From positions 1 to 64,000 of the forward strand of contig CALFPJ010000020.1 in assembly GCA_937919655.1 (NCBI GenBank): a stretch of 64,000 bases of DNA, in the 5' to 3' direction. This document shows, in pieces, positions 51,497 to 60,886 of the stretch. How positions within the stretch are numbered: the first letter of the stretch is position 1; each line of letters starts with the position of its first letter. The notes beneath the pieces are model-generated. The model saw only the letters and a program-made list of their open reading frames with translations. It made no database searches and had not been told where the DNA came from. Origin of the DNA: an uncultured Gemmatimonadales bacterium (GTDB lineage: Bacteria; Gemmatimonadota; Gemmatimonadetes; Longimicrobiales; Gaopeijiaceae). The translations under genes and the position numbers were made by a program.

Positions 51497-53227
51497 GTGG
51501 TACGCTGGGTTCCAATTCTAGTCGTGGCTCTGGTCGGATTCATCGGACTCAACGAGGCGGACTCGGGCCGCGTTGACGACCCGCCCATCGTCTGGTCGGA
51601 CGAAGGACCCCTGACGTGGGAGCCACGCCCCACCGAATCCGGAATCGTCGCGAACGACTTGCGCACGCATCTGTATCAGATCGCAGACGACTCCATGAAG
51701 GGGCGAGCCTCGGGCTCGCTCGGGAATTGGAAGACCACCCAGTACATCGCCGGTGTCTTCGAGAGCCTGGGGCTCGAGCCTGGCGGGGATGACGGCTGGT
51801 TTCAGGACCTCGCATACGGCCCCCTTGCATTTGATCCAGACGCGGCAAGCCTGACGACCGAATCACGAGGCTTCGGCACCGGACTCGAATGGGCTCCAGT
51901 GCCGCCGTCGGCGAACAACCGATTCGGGGGTGACTTCACGGGCGAGAATATCGAGACCGTATTTGGTGGCATGTGGGGCGACACTCAGGTGCCCCTCCCC
52001 TCCGCCTTGGTACGTGGTAAGGCCGTGGTTTTCATGGGTCCGCCGCCGCCAACTGGTGGCAGAGGCGGCGGACGTCGTGGTGGTGGCCTGACGACCGACA
52101 CGCGCGCTCAGGCTGCCGGGGCCGCGCTGGTCATGATCGCTTCAGAGATCCTCAGTTCTGCGGCTACCAACGCGGCCTTTGGCGGACGCACCGGCCTCAT
52201 GCCCAATGTCGCGTCAGTGATCGGCGGGGCCATGATCTCAGACTCTGCGGTGGACGGGATTTTCGGCCAATCGGCGGTGGCGCTTCAGGTCGGCGCGACC
52301 GGAGCGCCCGTCAGCGGGTCCTGGCACTACGCCTTGCGTCCGACCGAATACCCAACGCGTAACGTGATCGCGGTACTGCGCGGAAGCGACCCCGCGTTGG
52401 CCGGGCAATATGTGCTCGTAGGCGCGCACAGCGACCACGTAGGTATGGTTAACGGTGCCCCCTTGGATCACGACTCGCTTCGCTCCTTCAACCGGGTCAT
52501 GCGTCCGCAGGGCGCCAACGATCGACCCGGCGCGCCCACCTCAGAGCAACAGGCTGAGATCGACTCCCTCATCGCGTTTGCTCGTTCGATCCGTCCGCCG
52601 ACGCTCGATTCGATCATGAACGGGGCGGACGATGATGGTTCGGGCACGGCGGTTCTCTTGGAAATCGCGCAACACTTCGCCACGAGGCCAGCACCGAAGC
52701 GTTCGATCGTGTTCATCTCGCACGCAGCTGAGGAATCAGGCCTGCTGGGGTCGCAGTGGTTCACGGACCACCCCACGATCCCTCTCGACTCCATCGTAGC
52801 CGCGCACAACATGGACATGCTCGGGAAAGGACGTGTCACCGACGTGCAGTTCGGGGGGCCAAACTCGGTGCAGATGCTCGGGGCGAGGAGGCTCTCCTCT
52901 GACTTCGGCGACATCATCGACTCGCTCAATGCCGTGCGTGATGAGCCGATGGCCATCGACTACTCCTGGGACCGAACGAACAAACTGAATCGCTTTTGCC
53001 GCTCCGATCAGGTGAACTATTTCCGCTTCGCGATTCCCGTGACCTACTTCTCATTGGGATACGCACAGGACTACCATCAAGCGAGCGATGAAGCCCGCTA
53101 TATCGACTTCGAACACGGAGCTCGGCTGGGACGCTTCGTCGCGGACATCATGCGGACGATCGCTGACCGGCCGACCAGGCTCACGGTATTGCCGCTTGAA
53201 GAGCGCGACCTCAGTGCGGCATGCTGA
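51497..53227 (+). CDS. Exported M28-family zinc aminopeptidase-like peptidase
   Basis: Starts at GTG 51497 with AAGGAG about 8 bp upstream. The 576-residue protein has an N-terminal hydrophobic anchor (MVRWVPILVVALVGFIGL). The M28 core shows its metal ligands in order: H in LVGAHSDHVG, bridging D in MNGADDDGSGTA, catalytic E-E in SHAAEESGLLGSQ, D in HNMDMLGKG and H in QDYHQASDEARY. A protease-associated (PA) domain-like insert lies at about 130-260, containing a glycine/arginine-rich loop. It probably releases N-terminal residues from peptides in the periplasm or outside, giving amino acids for uptake. Confidence 0.93.
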   Translation: MVRWVPILVVALVGFIGLNEADSGRVDDPPIVWSDEGPLTWEPRPTESGIVANDLRTHLYQIADDSMKGRASGSLGNWKTTQYIAGVFESLGLEPGGDDGWFQDLAYGPLAFDPDAASLTTESRGFGTGLEWAPVPPSANNRFGGDFTGENIETVFGGMWGDTQVPLPSALVRGKAVVFMGPPPPTGGRGGGRRGGGLTTDTRAQAAGAALVMIASEILSSAATNAAFGGRTGLMPNVASVIGGAMISDSAVDGIFGQSAVALQVGATGAPVSGSWHYALRPTEYPTRNVIAVLRGSDPALAGQYVLVGAHSDHVGMVNGAPLDHDSLRSFNRVMRPQGANDRPGAPTSEQQAEIDSLIAFARSIRPPTLDSIMNGADDDGSGTAVLLEIAQHFATRPAPKRSIVFISHAAEESGLLGSQWFTDHPTIPLDSIVAAHNMDMLGKGRVTDVQFGGPNSVQMLGARRLSSDFGDIIDSLNAVRDEPMAIDYSWDRTNKLNRFCRSDQVNYFRFAIPVTYFSLGYAQDYHQASDEARYIDFEHGARLGRFVADIMRTIADRPTRLTVLPLEERDLSAAC

Positions 53228-53261
53228 CGTAGAAGGCTGTTGAAAAGCAGCCTCTGAACTC

Positions 53262-54776
53262 CTACCCGTGAAGCGCGTCCAGGAAGGTGTCGCCGTACTT
53301 GTTGAGCTTCGCGGGGCCTACTCCTGAGACATCCAGCATCTCGCCAGCGGTCTTGGGGCGGACGGATGCCAATTCACGCAGCACTTTGTCGCTGAACACG
53401 ATGTAGGCCGGTACACCCTGGCGGTCTGCGATGTCCTTCCGGACATCGCGGAGCCTTTGAAAGAGCGCTTCCTCCGCGGGATCGAGCGAGCCCGCCGTCG
53501 AGCTGACGTGGCGGGCCGTAGACCGAGCCTTGCCGCTGGACCCGGCAGGCAGGTAATCCGCGGCCATCTCCGCGACACTCACACCTGAGCACACGTCGCA
53601 CGACGTGTGACATGGACCCATGGCCTCGTCGAAGTGCGCCAGAATGGCTTGGTGCCGACAGCGCCCGGTCTCGACCAACTGAAAGAGATCGACCGTGGCC
53701 TGACGTTTGATATGCCAAACATCCGGGTCATCGATGTCATTCAAGAAGCGCTCGTGCATCTTCACATCGGCCCACGAATAGAAAAGCAGGCAGTCGCTAT
53801 CCAGTCCGTCCCTGCCGGCCCGCCCGATCTCCTGATACCACGACTCGACGTCCTTCGGCATGTCCCGATGGATGACGAAGCGCACATTCGATTTGTCGAT
53901 GCCCATGCCGAAGGCCACCGTCGCCACGATGACGTCGATGTCATCGCGCTGGAACGCTTCCTGATTCCTGATCCGCTCCTGGGCAGAGAGTCCGGCATGA
54001 TAAGGAAGCGCCCTCACACCGTGTTCTTTGAGAAAGTCGGTCGTCTGCTCGACACCCTTCCTGCTCAGACAATAGACGATCCCACTGTCGCCGCTCCGTC
54101 TCCGGATGAGCGCCAGGATCTCGTTACGGGTGTTACCGACACCTTTTTTCCGCACGGCCACGTTCAGGTTGGCGCGAAAGAACGAACCTTTGAACCCGGC
54201 AGGCTTTCGCATTCCCAGCTGTTTGAGAATGTCTCGGGCAACTGCCCGAGTCGCCGTCGCAGTCAGTGCCAGCACAGGTACATCGAGGCCGTCCTTCAGC
54301 CCTTGTAGGCGCCGATAGGACGGTCGGAAGTCGTGGCCCCACTGACTGATACAGTGGGCTTCATCGACGACCAACAACGAGATCGGACAGCCCTCCAGGA
54401 AGTCACGCAGGCGTCCCTCCAAGGCCTCCGGTGCCAGGTATACCAACTCGTATGCCCCGCGACGAACTCCGTCCAGTCGCGCCTCGCGCTCCTCCCTATC
54501 GAGGGTCGAGTTAATGGCGACGGCCTTGAAGCCCAGCGCGTGCAACGCGTCCACCTGGTCTTTCATAAGGCTGATGAGCGGAGAGATCACCAAGACGGTG
54601 CCCTCGAGTAGCCGTGCCGGCAGTTGGTACGTCAGCGACTTCCCCGCGCCGGTCGGCATGACCGCAATGCAGTCGCGACCGGCAAGCACGGCATCCACGA
54701 CCTCCCGCTGGCCAGGACGGAACCCGTCGAAACCAAAGACTTCGCGGAGGACTACGAGTGGGTCTGGAGCGGGCAC
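53262..54776 (-). CDS. recQ: RecQ-type DNA helicase lacking the winged-helix domain
   Basis: The start is placed at GTG 54776, where the family begins ([18 protein letters not shown]); the much longer open frame to 55211 encodes nothing recognisable. The 504-residue product has all helicase motifs: MPTGAGKSL (I), [12 protein letters not shown] (Ia), [19 protein letters not shown] (II/0), LTATAT (III), [20 protein letters not shown] (V) and [10 protein letters not shown] (VI). The zinc module has C residues in GRCRHQA and [11 protein letters not shown]. Instead of the winged helix usual in E. coli RecQ, only about 40 residues lead directly to an HRDC domain ([16 protein letters not shown]...[22 protein letters not shown]). 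It unwinds DNA in repair. Confidence 0.92.
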   Translation of the reverse strand: MPAPDPLVVLREVFGFDGFRPGQREVVDAVLAGRDCIAVMPTGAGKSLTYQLPARLLEGTVLVISPLISLMKDQVDALHALGFKAVAINSTLDREEREARLDGVRRGAYELVYLAPEALEGRLRDFLEGCPISLLVVDEAHCISQWGHDFRPSYRRLQGLKDGLDVPVLALTATATRAVARDILKQLGMRKPAGFKGSFFRANLNVAVRKKGVGNTRNEILALIRRRSGDSGIVYCLSRKGVEQTTDFLKEHGVRALPYHAGLSAQERIRNQEAFQRDDIDVIVATVAFGMGIDKSNVRFVIHRDMPKDVESWYQEIGRAGRDGLDSDCLLFYSWADVKMHERFLNDIDDPDVWHIKRQATVDLFQLVETGRCRHQAILAHFDEAMGPCHTSCDVCSGVSVAEMAADYLPAGSSGKARSTARHVSSTAGSLDPAEEALFQRLRDVRKDIADRQGVPAYIVFSDKVLRELASVRPKTAGEMLDVSGVGPAKLNKYGDTFLDALHG

Positions 54777-54999
54777 AAGGACGCGGGATCCGAGGAGCAG
54801 GACGGCTGAAGCTAAGGCAGAGGGCGGGTCGCAGGGATGGGCAGGAGAGACGCCCCACGCCCATCTGGGTCGGCCTACGTCATGTCTACCCAATCGCGAC
54901 CGCGATCTGAGTGTCGCGACGTACAGAGGAGCCAAGCCCAAATCGGCATCGTTCATCCGTGAACAAGGCAGTCCACCCCGGCACCATGGAGATAGAACC

Positions 55000-55548
55000 A
55001 TGTCAAACAAGATGATCCCGCTCACCATCGCCGCGTTGATGACCTTTACGGCTGTGCAGCCGGCAATGTCCCAACAGCGTCCCGAAGTCCCCGCCGACCG
55101 CGCCGCACTGGTCCTACATCGACAGCATCTGTCCGGTCCGCGCTTTGGATTCACAACCTTCACCGGCGACCTGGCGAAGCAACGCGCGGAGGCCGATATG
55201 AGCAACATCATGAGTCAGTTCGGTTGGCAGTTCGAAACTCAGGTCATGTCGACGAACAGCGGTGTGACCGCGCTCATGGAATGGATTTTCCTCGTGGGCG
55301 GTGTCGAGCAGGACGAACTGAACGTGGGCGTCTCGTGGATGGCCGGGTTCCGGACCGAAGACGGCCTCGAGTTCGGCGTCGGTCCGAACATCGGGGTGAA
55401 TAAGGATGGGAATTCCACTACTTCGATGGTGGTCGCTGCTGGCAGCACCCTACCCTTTGGAGACATCTACGTCCCAATCAATATCGCCGCTGCATTTGCG
55501 GAAGGCGGGCCCAGAATCACGACGCTTATCGGCTGGATTATTGGGTGA
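55000..55548 (+). CDS. Exported outer-membrane-type protein of unknown function
   Basis: The start is ATG 55000 with GGAG 8 bp upstream; longer in-frame starts run into the divergent RecQ gene. The 182-residue product has signal peptide [22 protein letters not shown]-type core and a mature part dominated by short beta strands ([71 protein letters not shown]). It looks like a small barrel or lipid-binding protein. [17 protein letters not shown] start is notable but no family was recognised. Confidence 0.75.
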   Translation: MSNKMIPLTIAALMTFTAVQPAMSQQRPEVPADRAALVLHRQHLSGPRFGFTTFTGDLAKQRAEADMSNIMSQFGWQFETQVMSTNSGVTALMEWIFLVGGVEQDELNVGVSWMAGFRTEDGLEFGVGPNIGVNKDGNSTTSMVVAAGSTLPFGDIYVPINIAAAFAEGGPRITTLIGWIIG

Positions 55549-55591
55549 GGGAAGCCGATTCACGACCCGCCACCGGGTCGGAGTCCCCTCC

Positions 55592-55627
55592 AAACCGCCG
55601 GGTGACCCAAGGGTCGCCCGGCGGTTT
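55592..55627. terminator. Strong hairpin terminator after the small exported-protein gene
   Basis: Arms AAACCGCCGGG and CCCGGCGGTTT with an inner TGACCC/GGGTC pairing form a stem of about 16 bp ending in TTT on the + strand. Confidence 0.85.
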
Positions 55628-55798
55628 CGCGTTCAGGCCCGCCGCGGGTCACCGCGTTCGATCTTCTGGGCGGAACCACACAATGAGGGTCTGGGGTTCC
55701 ACTGGGTCACAGAGTTACCCCGGGGTACCTGACGTCGTATAGATGGCCTCAAGCTGAACACTCTTGTCCGACTCACCCGCCATGGACAGCCACACAAG

Positions 55799-56818
55799 AT
55801 GATCCGACTCACACCAGCGTTTGCCGTAATGGCACTCTTAGGTGCCGCAACGGTGCCGTTGGGGGCCCAAAGCGAGTTGTCATCTTTCCCGACCGACGGG
55901 CAGCCGCCCATAGGCGTCCTCGCGGCGCGGATGGCCACACGTGGCTCATGGACCCTATCGTACCGCTATCGCCGGGCCTATTTGGGTGGAAATCGCAACG
56001 GAACGGCCGAGGTCACCCCACACAACGTGCTGGCCAGCTTCTTGTTCGCGCCACTGGACCTGACCGCCACAACACACACGCCCGCGCTCGCATTCGCGCC
56101 GAGCGAGCGACTGACGCTCACCGCGTCCGTCGACCTCCGACAGCTGTCGATGGATCACGTGACACGACAGAACCGAAACTTCACCGCGGCCTCATCCGGG
56201 TTGGGCGATGCCACCCTCGGGGCACTGTTCGCGCTCATGAACGGCGGAACAACCCGGGCACATCTGAGCGCCCAAATTTCGATCCCCACCGGCTCTATCG
56301 AGAAAACCGGCACACATCCCCTGAGCGAAACCACCGCGCAGCAGCCCTATGTCCTTCAGTTGGGCTCCGGGACCGTGGACCTCACGCCCGGAGTCACCGT
56401 CACGGGCACGGCGTACGCAGTCGCTTGGGGTCTGCAAGCCGACGCCACGGTCCGCGTCGGGGCGAACAATCGCGGATATCAGCTCGGCAACGCCGTCGAA
56501 ACCACCGCCTGGGTTGTGGCACAACCGCTGACCGGATTTACCGTATCCGGCCGGCTACTCGCGAGGCACTGGTCCAAGATCACCGGTCACGATGCGGTGT
56601 ACCCCGATCGCACCTTGAGCCCGGCGGTCCGGGAAGAGACGAGCGGCGGCACCCGCGTCGACCTGCCGCTCGGCCTGAGCTACATTTTCAGGAAAGGACC
56701 TCTCATGGGTCACCGCCTAGCCGCGGAGTGGCACATCCCGCTGCACCAGGACCTCAATGGGCCGCAGCTTGAGACAGACTGGGTACTCACCGTGGGCTGG
56801 GAGAAGTCTGTCCGGTAA
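55799..56818 (+). CDS. Outer-membrane barrel of the phenol-degradation MetA / transporter type
   Basis: A 339-residue protein with signal peptide ending PLGAQ. The mature region has the pattern of the Phenol_MetA_deg-like barrel family: GSWTLSYRYRRAYLGGNRNG, DATLGALFALMNGG, SAQISIPTGSIEKTG, and PYVLQLGSGTVDLTPGVT, the conserved LGSGTxD block. Proteins of this type often sit beside copper-handling or nitrite reductase genes. Here nirK begins 330 bp downstream in the same direction, so a link to nitrite or copper traffic is possible but only positional. There is no obvious terminator between them. Confidence 0.75.
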   Translation: MIRLTPAFAVMALLGAATVPLGAQSELSSFPTDGQPPIGVLAARMATRGSWTLSYRYRRAYLGGNRNGTAEVTPHNVLASFLFAPLDLTATTHTPALAFAPSERLTLTASVDLRQLSMDHVTRQNRNFTAASSGLGDATLGALFALMNGGTTRAHLSAQISIPTGSIEKTGTHPLSETTAQQPYVLQLGSGTVDLTPGVTVTGTAYAVAWGLQADATVRVGANNRGYQLGNAVETTAWVVAQPLTGFTVSGRLLARHWSKITGHDAVYPDRTLSPAVREETSGGTRVDLPLGLSYIFRKGPLMGHRLAAEWHIPLHQDLNGPQLETDWVLTVGWEKSVR

Positions 56819-57150
56819 GGCGCGCGGGCATCTCGTGCACGCTCCTGATATAGGATCTCGAAGGCGACCGGGGTCAACGGAAGGAGGCTGGCAACGTCAA
56901 CGGAGGCATCTGGCATGCGGCGCTCTCAGAAGCGGGTGCTCGCGTTGGGCCTCTACGGACCCTGCACAGAGCAAATCCGGCGGGACGTCAGGTGGGGTGC
57001 GTCTTCCGTTGTGCGGTGGCCGCAATCATCACCTATGGGTAAAGGAATATCCCTACGACCGCTTCCGGCTCCTCCCGACAGAACGGCCGCCTTGACGCTG
57101 TGATTGTTATGTTATCAACAATTCAGTAAGCCCCTTCGGATCGTAGCTAA
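56819..57150. other. Intergenic stretch upstream of nirK
   Basis: This 332-bp gap contains several overlapping open frames with basic, low-information products and no ribosome sites, none supported as genes. Its last 50 bp turn AT-rich and hold the inverted repeat at 57103-57122. It probably carries the nirK promoter. Confidence 0.5.
57103..57122. promoter_or_regulatory. Inverted repeat in the nirK promoter region
   Basis: ATTGTT (57103-57108) and AACAAT (57117-57122) form 6-bp arms around an 8-nt spacer, about 30 bp before the nirK start. It resembles an FNR/CRP-family dyad in base composition but does not match TTGAT-N4-ATCAA. A -10 element could lie inside it. Confidence 0.45.
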
Positions 57151-58293
57151 ATGAATAAGCTCTTGCCTCTCGCACTCTTGACGATCGTCGCGGCTTCGTG
57201 CGCGCAACCGCCCGCACAGTGGGAACTCCGTGACGATCCAGCGATCGTGAATTTCGACCGCGCCAACGCGGTGTCGGTCGATCAAGAACTCGTTGATCCT
57301 CCCTTCTTGCCGGTGCATGACCAGGTGGCGAGTGGGCCGCCACGGGTCGTCAACATCCGCCTAGAGATCATCGAGCGGGAAGTCGAAATCGCGCCTGGCG
57401 TATTCGTCTGGCAGATGGCCTTCAACAACAGCGTTCCGGGTCCGGTGCCCGTCGTGTTCCAATGGGACTGGGTGAACCTGACGCTGGTCAACGGAACTAC
57501 GAACACGGTTCGGTTCGGTGAATCGTCCAACACGATGGCGCACAACATCGACTTCCATGCGTCGACCGGCGCGCTGGGTGGCGGCGGCCTGACGGTGGTC
57601 GCGCCGGGTGAAGAAATTGGCCTCGAATGGCGAGCCGTTAAGTCGGGCTTCTTCGTGTACCACTGTGCCCCGGGCGGCGAGATGGTCCCCTACCATGTGG
57701 TCACCGGAGGGAATGGCGCTCTGCTCGTGCTTCCGCGCGAAGGTCTCCGTGATGGCTTTGGCGATCCACTCCGTTACGACAAGGTCTTCTACTTCGGCGA
57801 GCAGGACTATTACGTCCCAAAGAACGCTGACGGCACGTGGCGCCGGCCCACGAACTTCATAGACCAGATGGCCCCGATGCTCGACGTCATGCGTGGCCTG
57901 ACTCCGACGCATATCGCGTTCAACGGCAAGTACGGCGCCCTGACGGCGGACATCCGCCTGGAGGCCGCAGTCGGCGAGACGGTGCTCATGCTTCATTCGC
58001 AAGCCAACAACCCTTCATTCCCGCACCTGATTGGTGGGCACGGCGACTGGGTGTACCCATACGGCAAGTTCGGCAACAAGCCGGATGCGAACCTAGAGTC
58101 ATGGGACGTGGTCGCTGGTGGCACCGCAGCGGCGGTCTACACCTTCAAGCAGGACGGCGTCTACGCCTACCTAAACCACAACCTGATCAAGGCGTTCCTC
58201 TTCGACGCTAAGGCCTTCATCCACGTAACCGGTGGGTGGGACGACAATCTGATGCATAACTCGTTCGAGGCGCGGCCAATCACCGCCAACTAG
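57151..58293 (+). CDS. nirK: Copper nitrite reductase, lipoprotein, atypical type 1 copper site
   Basis: A 380-residue two-cupredoxin protein that reduces nitrite to NO in the periplasm. The signal has lipobox VAASC (C17). Type 2 copper ligands are H136 (NIDFHAS), H171 (VYHCAP) and H297 (IGGHGDW); catalytic D134 is present. Type 1 ligands H131, C172 and H182 are present, but the axial Met found five residues after the second His (HVVSGM in AxNiR) is replaced by G187 in HVVTGGNG. The C172-H182 loop is also one residue longer (CAPGGEMVPYH against CAPPGMVPWH). A ribosome-site-like AAGGGG is weak. A textbook terminator follows. Confidence 0.92.
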   Translation: MNKLLPLALLTIVAASCAQPPAQWELRDDPAIVNFDRANAVSVDQELVDPPFLPVHDQVASGPPRVVNIRLEIIEREVEIAPGVFVWQMAFNNSVPGPVPVVFQWDWVNLTLVNGTTNTVRFGESSNTMAHNIDFHASTGALGGGGLTVVAPGEEIGLEWRAVKSGFFVYHCAPGGEMVPYHVVTGGNGALLVLPREGLRDGFGDPLRYDKVFYFGEQDYYVPKNADGTWRRPTNFIDQMAPMLDVMRGLTPTHIAFNGKYGALTADIRLEAAVGETVLMLHSQANNPSFPHLIGGHGDWVYPYGKFGNKPDANLESWDVVAGGTAAAVYTFKQDGVYAYLNHNLIKAFLFDAKAFIHVTGGWDDNLMHNSFEARPITAN

Positions 58294-58307
58294 GGCTCGC
58301 GAATAGG

Positions 58308-58352
58308 AAAAACCCGCCGGCTCCAGCTCAACGCTGGGCCGGCGGGTTTTTT
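58308..58352. terminator. Rho-independent terminator after nirK
   Basis: AAAACCCGCCGGC pairs with GCCGGCGGGTTTT, with an inner CAGC/GCTG pair, followed by a TTTTTT tract on the + strand. It lies 15 bp after the nirK stop and its left A-run lets it serve the convergent gene too. Confidence 0.92.
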
Positions 58353-58400
58353 GCGTCACCATGCGGACTCCACGGCATAGTCCGCAGAATGTCGATCGCA

Positions 58401-59447
58401 TTAGCGAAAGATGAAGCCGTCGGCCAGCGGGTCCCGAGGATCAATCATCAGCTCGTTTCGGCCTGTTACATAGGCCTGCCCCGTGATCTCCGGGGTGATC
58501 GCATTGCGGCTCCCGACCGGGGCTTCTCCCAACACACGTCCTCGGAACTTGGTCCCAAGAATACTCTCAATGACGATCTCTTCCTTCAGGTGGACCTCGC
58601 CCCGCTCGTAATGGATCGCGAGCCGGCCAGCGACACCTGTCCCGGTGGGACTCCGGTCGACCTCCCCGTCCGCGAACACACAAACGTTGCGACTGTGAGA
58701 ACCCTCATCGTGGGCGGCTCCGACAAAAATCGTCCCGTAGACGAAGGCGAGTTCGGGGTCGAGGGGGTGGGTCGGCGGGTTCTTGATTTGCACCGCGTCC
58801 TTGATCGTGCGACCCAACTTGATCAACTCCTCGGCCTCGTCCGGTAGCAGCTTGAAGCCGAATTGCTCCGCATCCACATATGCGTAGAACGCTCCGCCGT
58901 AGGCGAGATCGTACTTCACCGTCCCGTGCCCAGGGACCTCGATCTCTTGATCCAGCGCCGACACGAACGATCGGACGTTGATAAATGAGACCTCTTCCAC
59001 GAGACCCTTTTTCACCTTGGCCCACGCCTCGACGAATCCGGCGGGTGTGTCGATTCGGACCAACGATTCGGGCTCGTGGGCTGGCAGTACGTTTGTCTGC
59101 AGGAGCGCAGTGGTGACGGCGATGATGCCGTGCCCACACATGGTGCTGTATCCCTCGTTGTGCAGGAAGAGCACACCGATGTCCCCCCGTGGACTCGTGG
59201 GTGGCACCACGAGGCACCCGTACATGTCCGCGTGACCCCTCGGTTCCCACATCAGCGCGCGGCGCAGCCCGTCGTGCCATTCCTTCGCAAAACGCCGCCG
59301 ATCCAGCATGGTCGCCCCCGGCAACTCGGGGAAGCCACCCAGGATAATGCGGAGCGGCTCGCCGGCCGTATGGGTGTCCACGGTAACTAGGCGCCGCCAA
59401 CTGTCTGGCGGGACCCAACTGTTCAGGCGATCCGACCAGTCAGTCAT
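58401..59447 (-). CDS. Trans-3-hydroxy-L-proline dehydratase (proline racemase superfamily)
   Basis: A 348-residue protein of the ProR superfamily. The first catalytic residue is C104 in GYSTMCGHGIIA. The second, Cys in racemases and epimerases (DRSPCGTG), is Thr here: T268 in VDRSPTGTGVAGR. The Cys/Thr pair marks trans-3-hydroxy-L-proline dehydratases, which make delta-1-pyrroline-2-carboxylate from collagen-derived hydroxyproline; it is not seen in epimerases. THTAGEPLRIILGG is the family start. No pyrroline reductase gene is adjacent. The gene is convergent with nirK and divergent from the SPT-like gene. Confidence 0.9.
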   Translation of the reverse strand: MTDWSDRLNSWVPPDSWRRLVTVDTHTAGEPLRIILGGFPELPGATMLDRRRFAKEWHDGLRRALMWEPRGHADMYGCLVVPPTSPRGDIGVLFLHNEGYSTMCGHGIIAVTTALLQTNVLPAHEPESLVRIDTPAGFVEAWAKVKKGLVEEVSFINVRSFVSALDQEIEVPGHGTVKYDLAYGGAFYAYVDAEQFGFKLLPDEAEELIKLGRTIKDAVQIKNPPTHPLDPELAFVYGTIFVGAAHDEGSHSRNVCVFADGEVDRSPTGTGVAGRLAIHYERGEVHLKEEIVIESILGTKFRGRVLGEAPVGSRNAITPEITGQAYVTGRNELMIDPRDPLADGFIFR

Positions 59448-59527
59448 TTGTCGCTTTCTCCTTGAAACATAGGGTGTATTTCGGGAGATTTACGGTTGGG
59501 AAGGTGTATGCAACGGGATAACCCAAT

Positions 59528-60886
59528 ATGTCGAAACAAAAAAACGTAAGCGTAGAGACCGAAACGGTCGTGCCCACGTCAGCGCCGAGTCGCATATCCA
59601 TGGACGAAACATCAATCGAATCGCCCCCCGTCGTTCCGGGCGCGATGGAATACGACTATACGAACTTCTATTTCGGCTCCGGCGATGATGCCTTCGCCCT
59701 TTTGCAGCCGTTTGACGACTGGTGGGCCGAGGTAAAGCCGGCAGGTTACTACCTGTTTGAGCTTCCCCTCCACTCCCAGCCTGGGACTCGTGTAGACGTC
59801 GAGGATACCAAGACCGGCAAGATTCGCCGAGGCTTGGTCAACTTCGCTTCGTACAATTACCTGGGTCTTTCGTATCGCCCTGAGGTCAAGCAGGCGATCA
59901 AAGAGGCCGCCGACGTGTTCGGCGGTGGCTCCTCAGGTTCGCCGATTCTGAGCGGTACGACCGTGTTACACCAGAAGCTCGCGGAGGAAGTCGCGGCATT
60001 CAAAGGCAAAGAGGCCGCAATGATCTTCCCGACTGGCTATAGCGCCAACGTCGGAACGATCGCCGGGCTGATGCGCTCGGGCGACCTGATTGTCGCGGAC
60101 CAGTACGCGCACGCAAGCGTCGTCGACGGCATGATCCTGTCGAAGGCGAAGTCACGCTTCTTCCGTCATAACCGCGTCGACGACCTCGATCGGAAGCTCA
60201 GTGGCTTTTCCGGCAAGAAGCTGGTCATCGTCGAAGGTGTGTACTCAATGGACGGCGACGTGCCCCCGCTGGGCGATATCGTCGAAGTGTGTAAAAAGAA
60301 CGGCGCGCGTCTCATGATCGACGAGGCGCATTCGGCCTTCGTTTACGGCCCGACGGGCAAGGGAGTCGCTGAAGATCAGGGCTTCGATGCCGAGGTCGAC
60401 ATCCACCTCGGCACGTTCTCGAAGAGCCTCGGCGGCCAGGGCGGCTACACTGCCGGATCTAGGCAACTGATCAATTATCTGCGGGGCTTCTCTCGTTCCC
60501 GGTTCTTCTCGTGTGCGCTAGCGCCGGTGGTTGTAGCCGGAATCCGGAAATCTCTGGAGCTCGCCCGCGACGAACCCGAGTTGCGCACGAAGCTCTGGGA
60601 GAACGTGGCCTACATGCAGAAGTTGCTTGCAGACGCCGGCGTCCCGACTGGGGACTCAACCTCCCAGGTCATCCCGATCATGGTCTGCGACGACGCGCGC
60701 ATTCTGGCGATGGGGGAAGAGCTTTTCCGAGAAGGGGTCTACATCAATCCGGTGAAATACCCGGCAGTCGGAAAGCACAAGTCGCGCTTCCGCATGTCGA
60801 TCTCAGCGGCCCACTCCAAGGAAGAACTTGAGGAGGGAGCGGCGACGATCTCGCGGGTCCTGCGGAGGTACGAGATATGTCCGTAG
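59528..60886 (+). CDS. Serine-palmitoyltransferase-like alpha-oxoamine synthase
   Basis: A 452-residue PLP enzyme of the AOS family. Motifs: VNFASYNYLGLSYRPEV, GSSGSPILSGTTVLHQKLAEE, FPTGYSANVGTIA, DEAHSAFVYGPTGKG (PLP Asp) and K299 in LGTFSKSLGGQGGY. It has a 75-residue N-terminal extension (AFALLQPFDDWW) seen in bacterial serine palmitoyltransferases and in fused or acyl-carrier-dependent AOS enzymes. It probably condenses an acyl thioester with serine or alanine, the first step of sphingolipid or related lipid synthesis. KBL and BioF lack this extension. The downstream ADC-like gene overlaps it by 10 bp. Confidence 0.87.
   Translation: MSKQKNVSVETETVVPTSAPSRISMDETSIESPPVVPGAMEYDYTNFYFGSGDDAFALLQPFDDWWAEVKPAGYYLFELPLHSQPGTRVDVEDTKTGKIRRGLVNFASYNYLGLSYRPEVKQAIKEAADVFGGGSSGSPILSGTTVLHQKLAEEVAAFKGKEAAMIFPTGYSANVGTIAGLMRSGDLIVADQYAHASVVDGMILSKAKSRFFRHNRVDDLDRKLSGFSGKKLVIVEGVYSMDGDVPPLGDIVEVCKKNGARLMIDEAHSAFVYGPTGKGVAEDQGFDAEVDIHLGTFSKSLGGQGGYTAGSRQLINYLRGFSRSRFFSCALAPVVVAGIRKSLELARDEPELRTKLWENVAYMQKLLADAGVPTGDSTSQVIPIMVCDDARILAMGEELFREGVYINPVKYPAVGKHKSRFRMSISAAHSKEELEEGAATISRVLRRYEICP

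Noticed and set aside
54777-55211. N-terminal extension of RecQ
   Set aside because: The 145 extra residues match nothing, contain the divergent gene's promoter region and would make RecQ atypically long.
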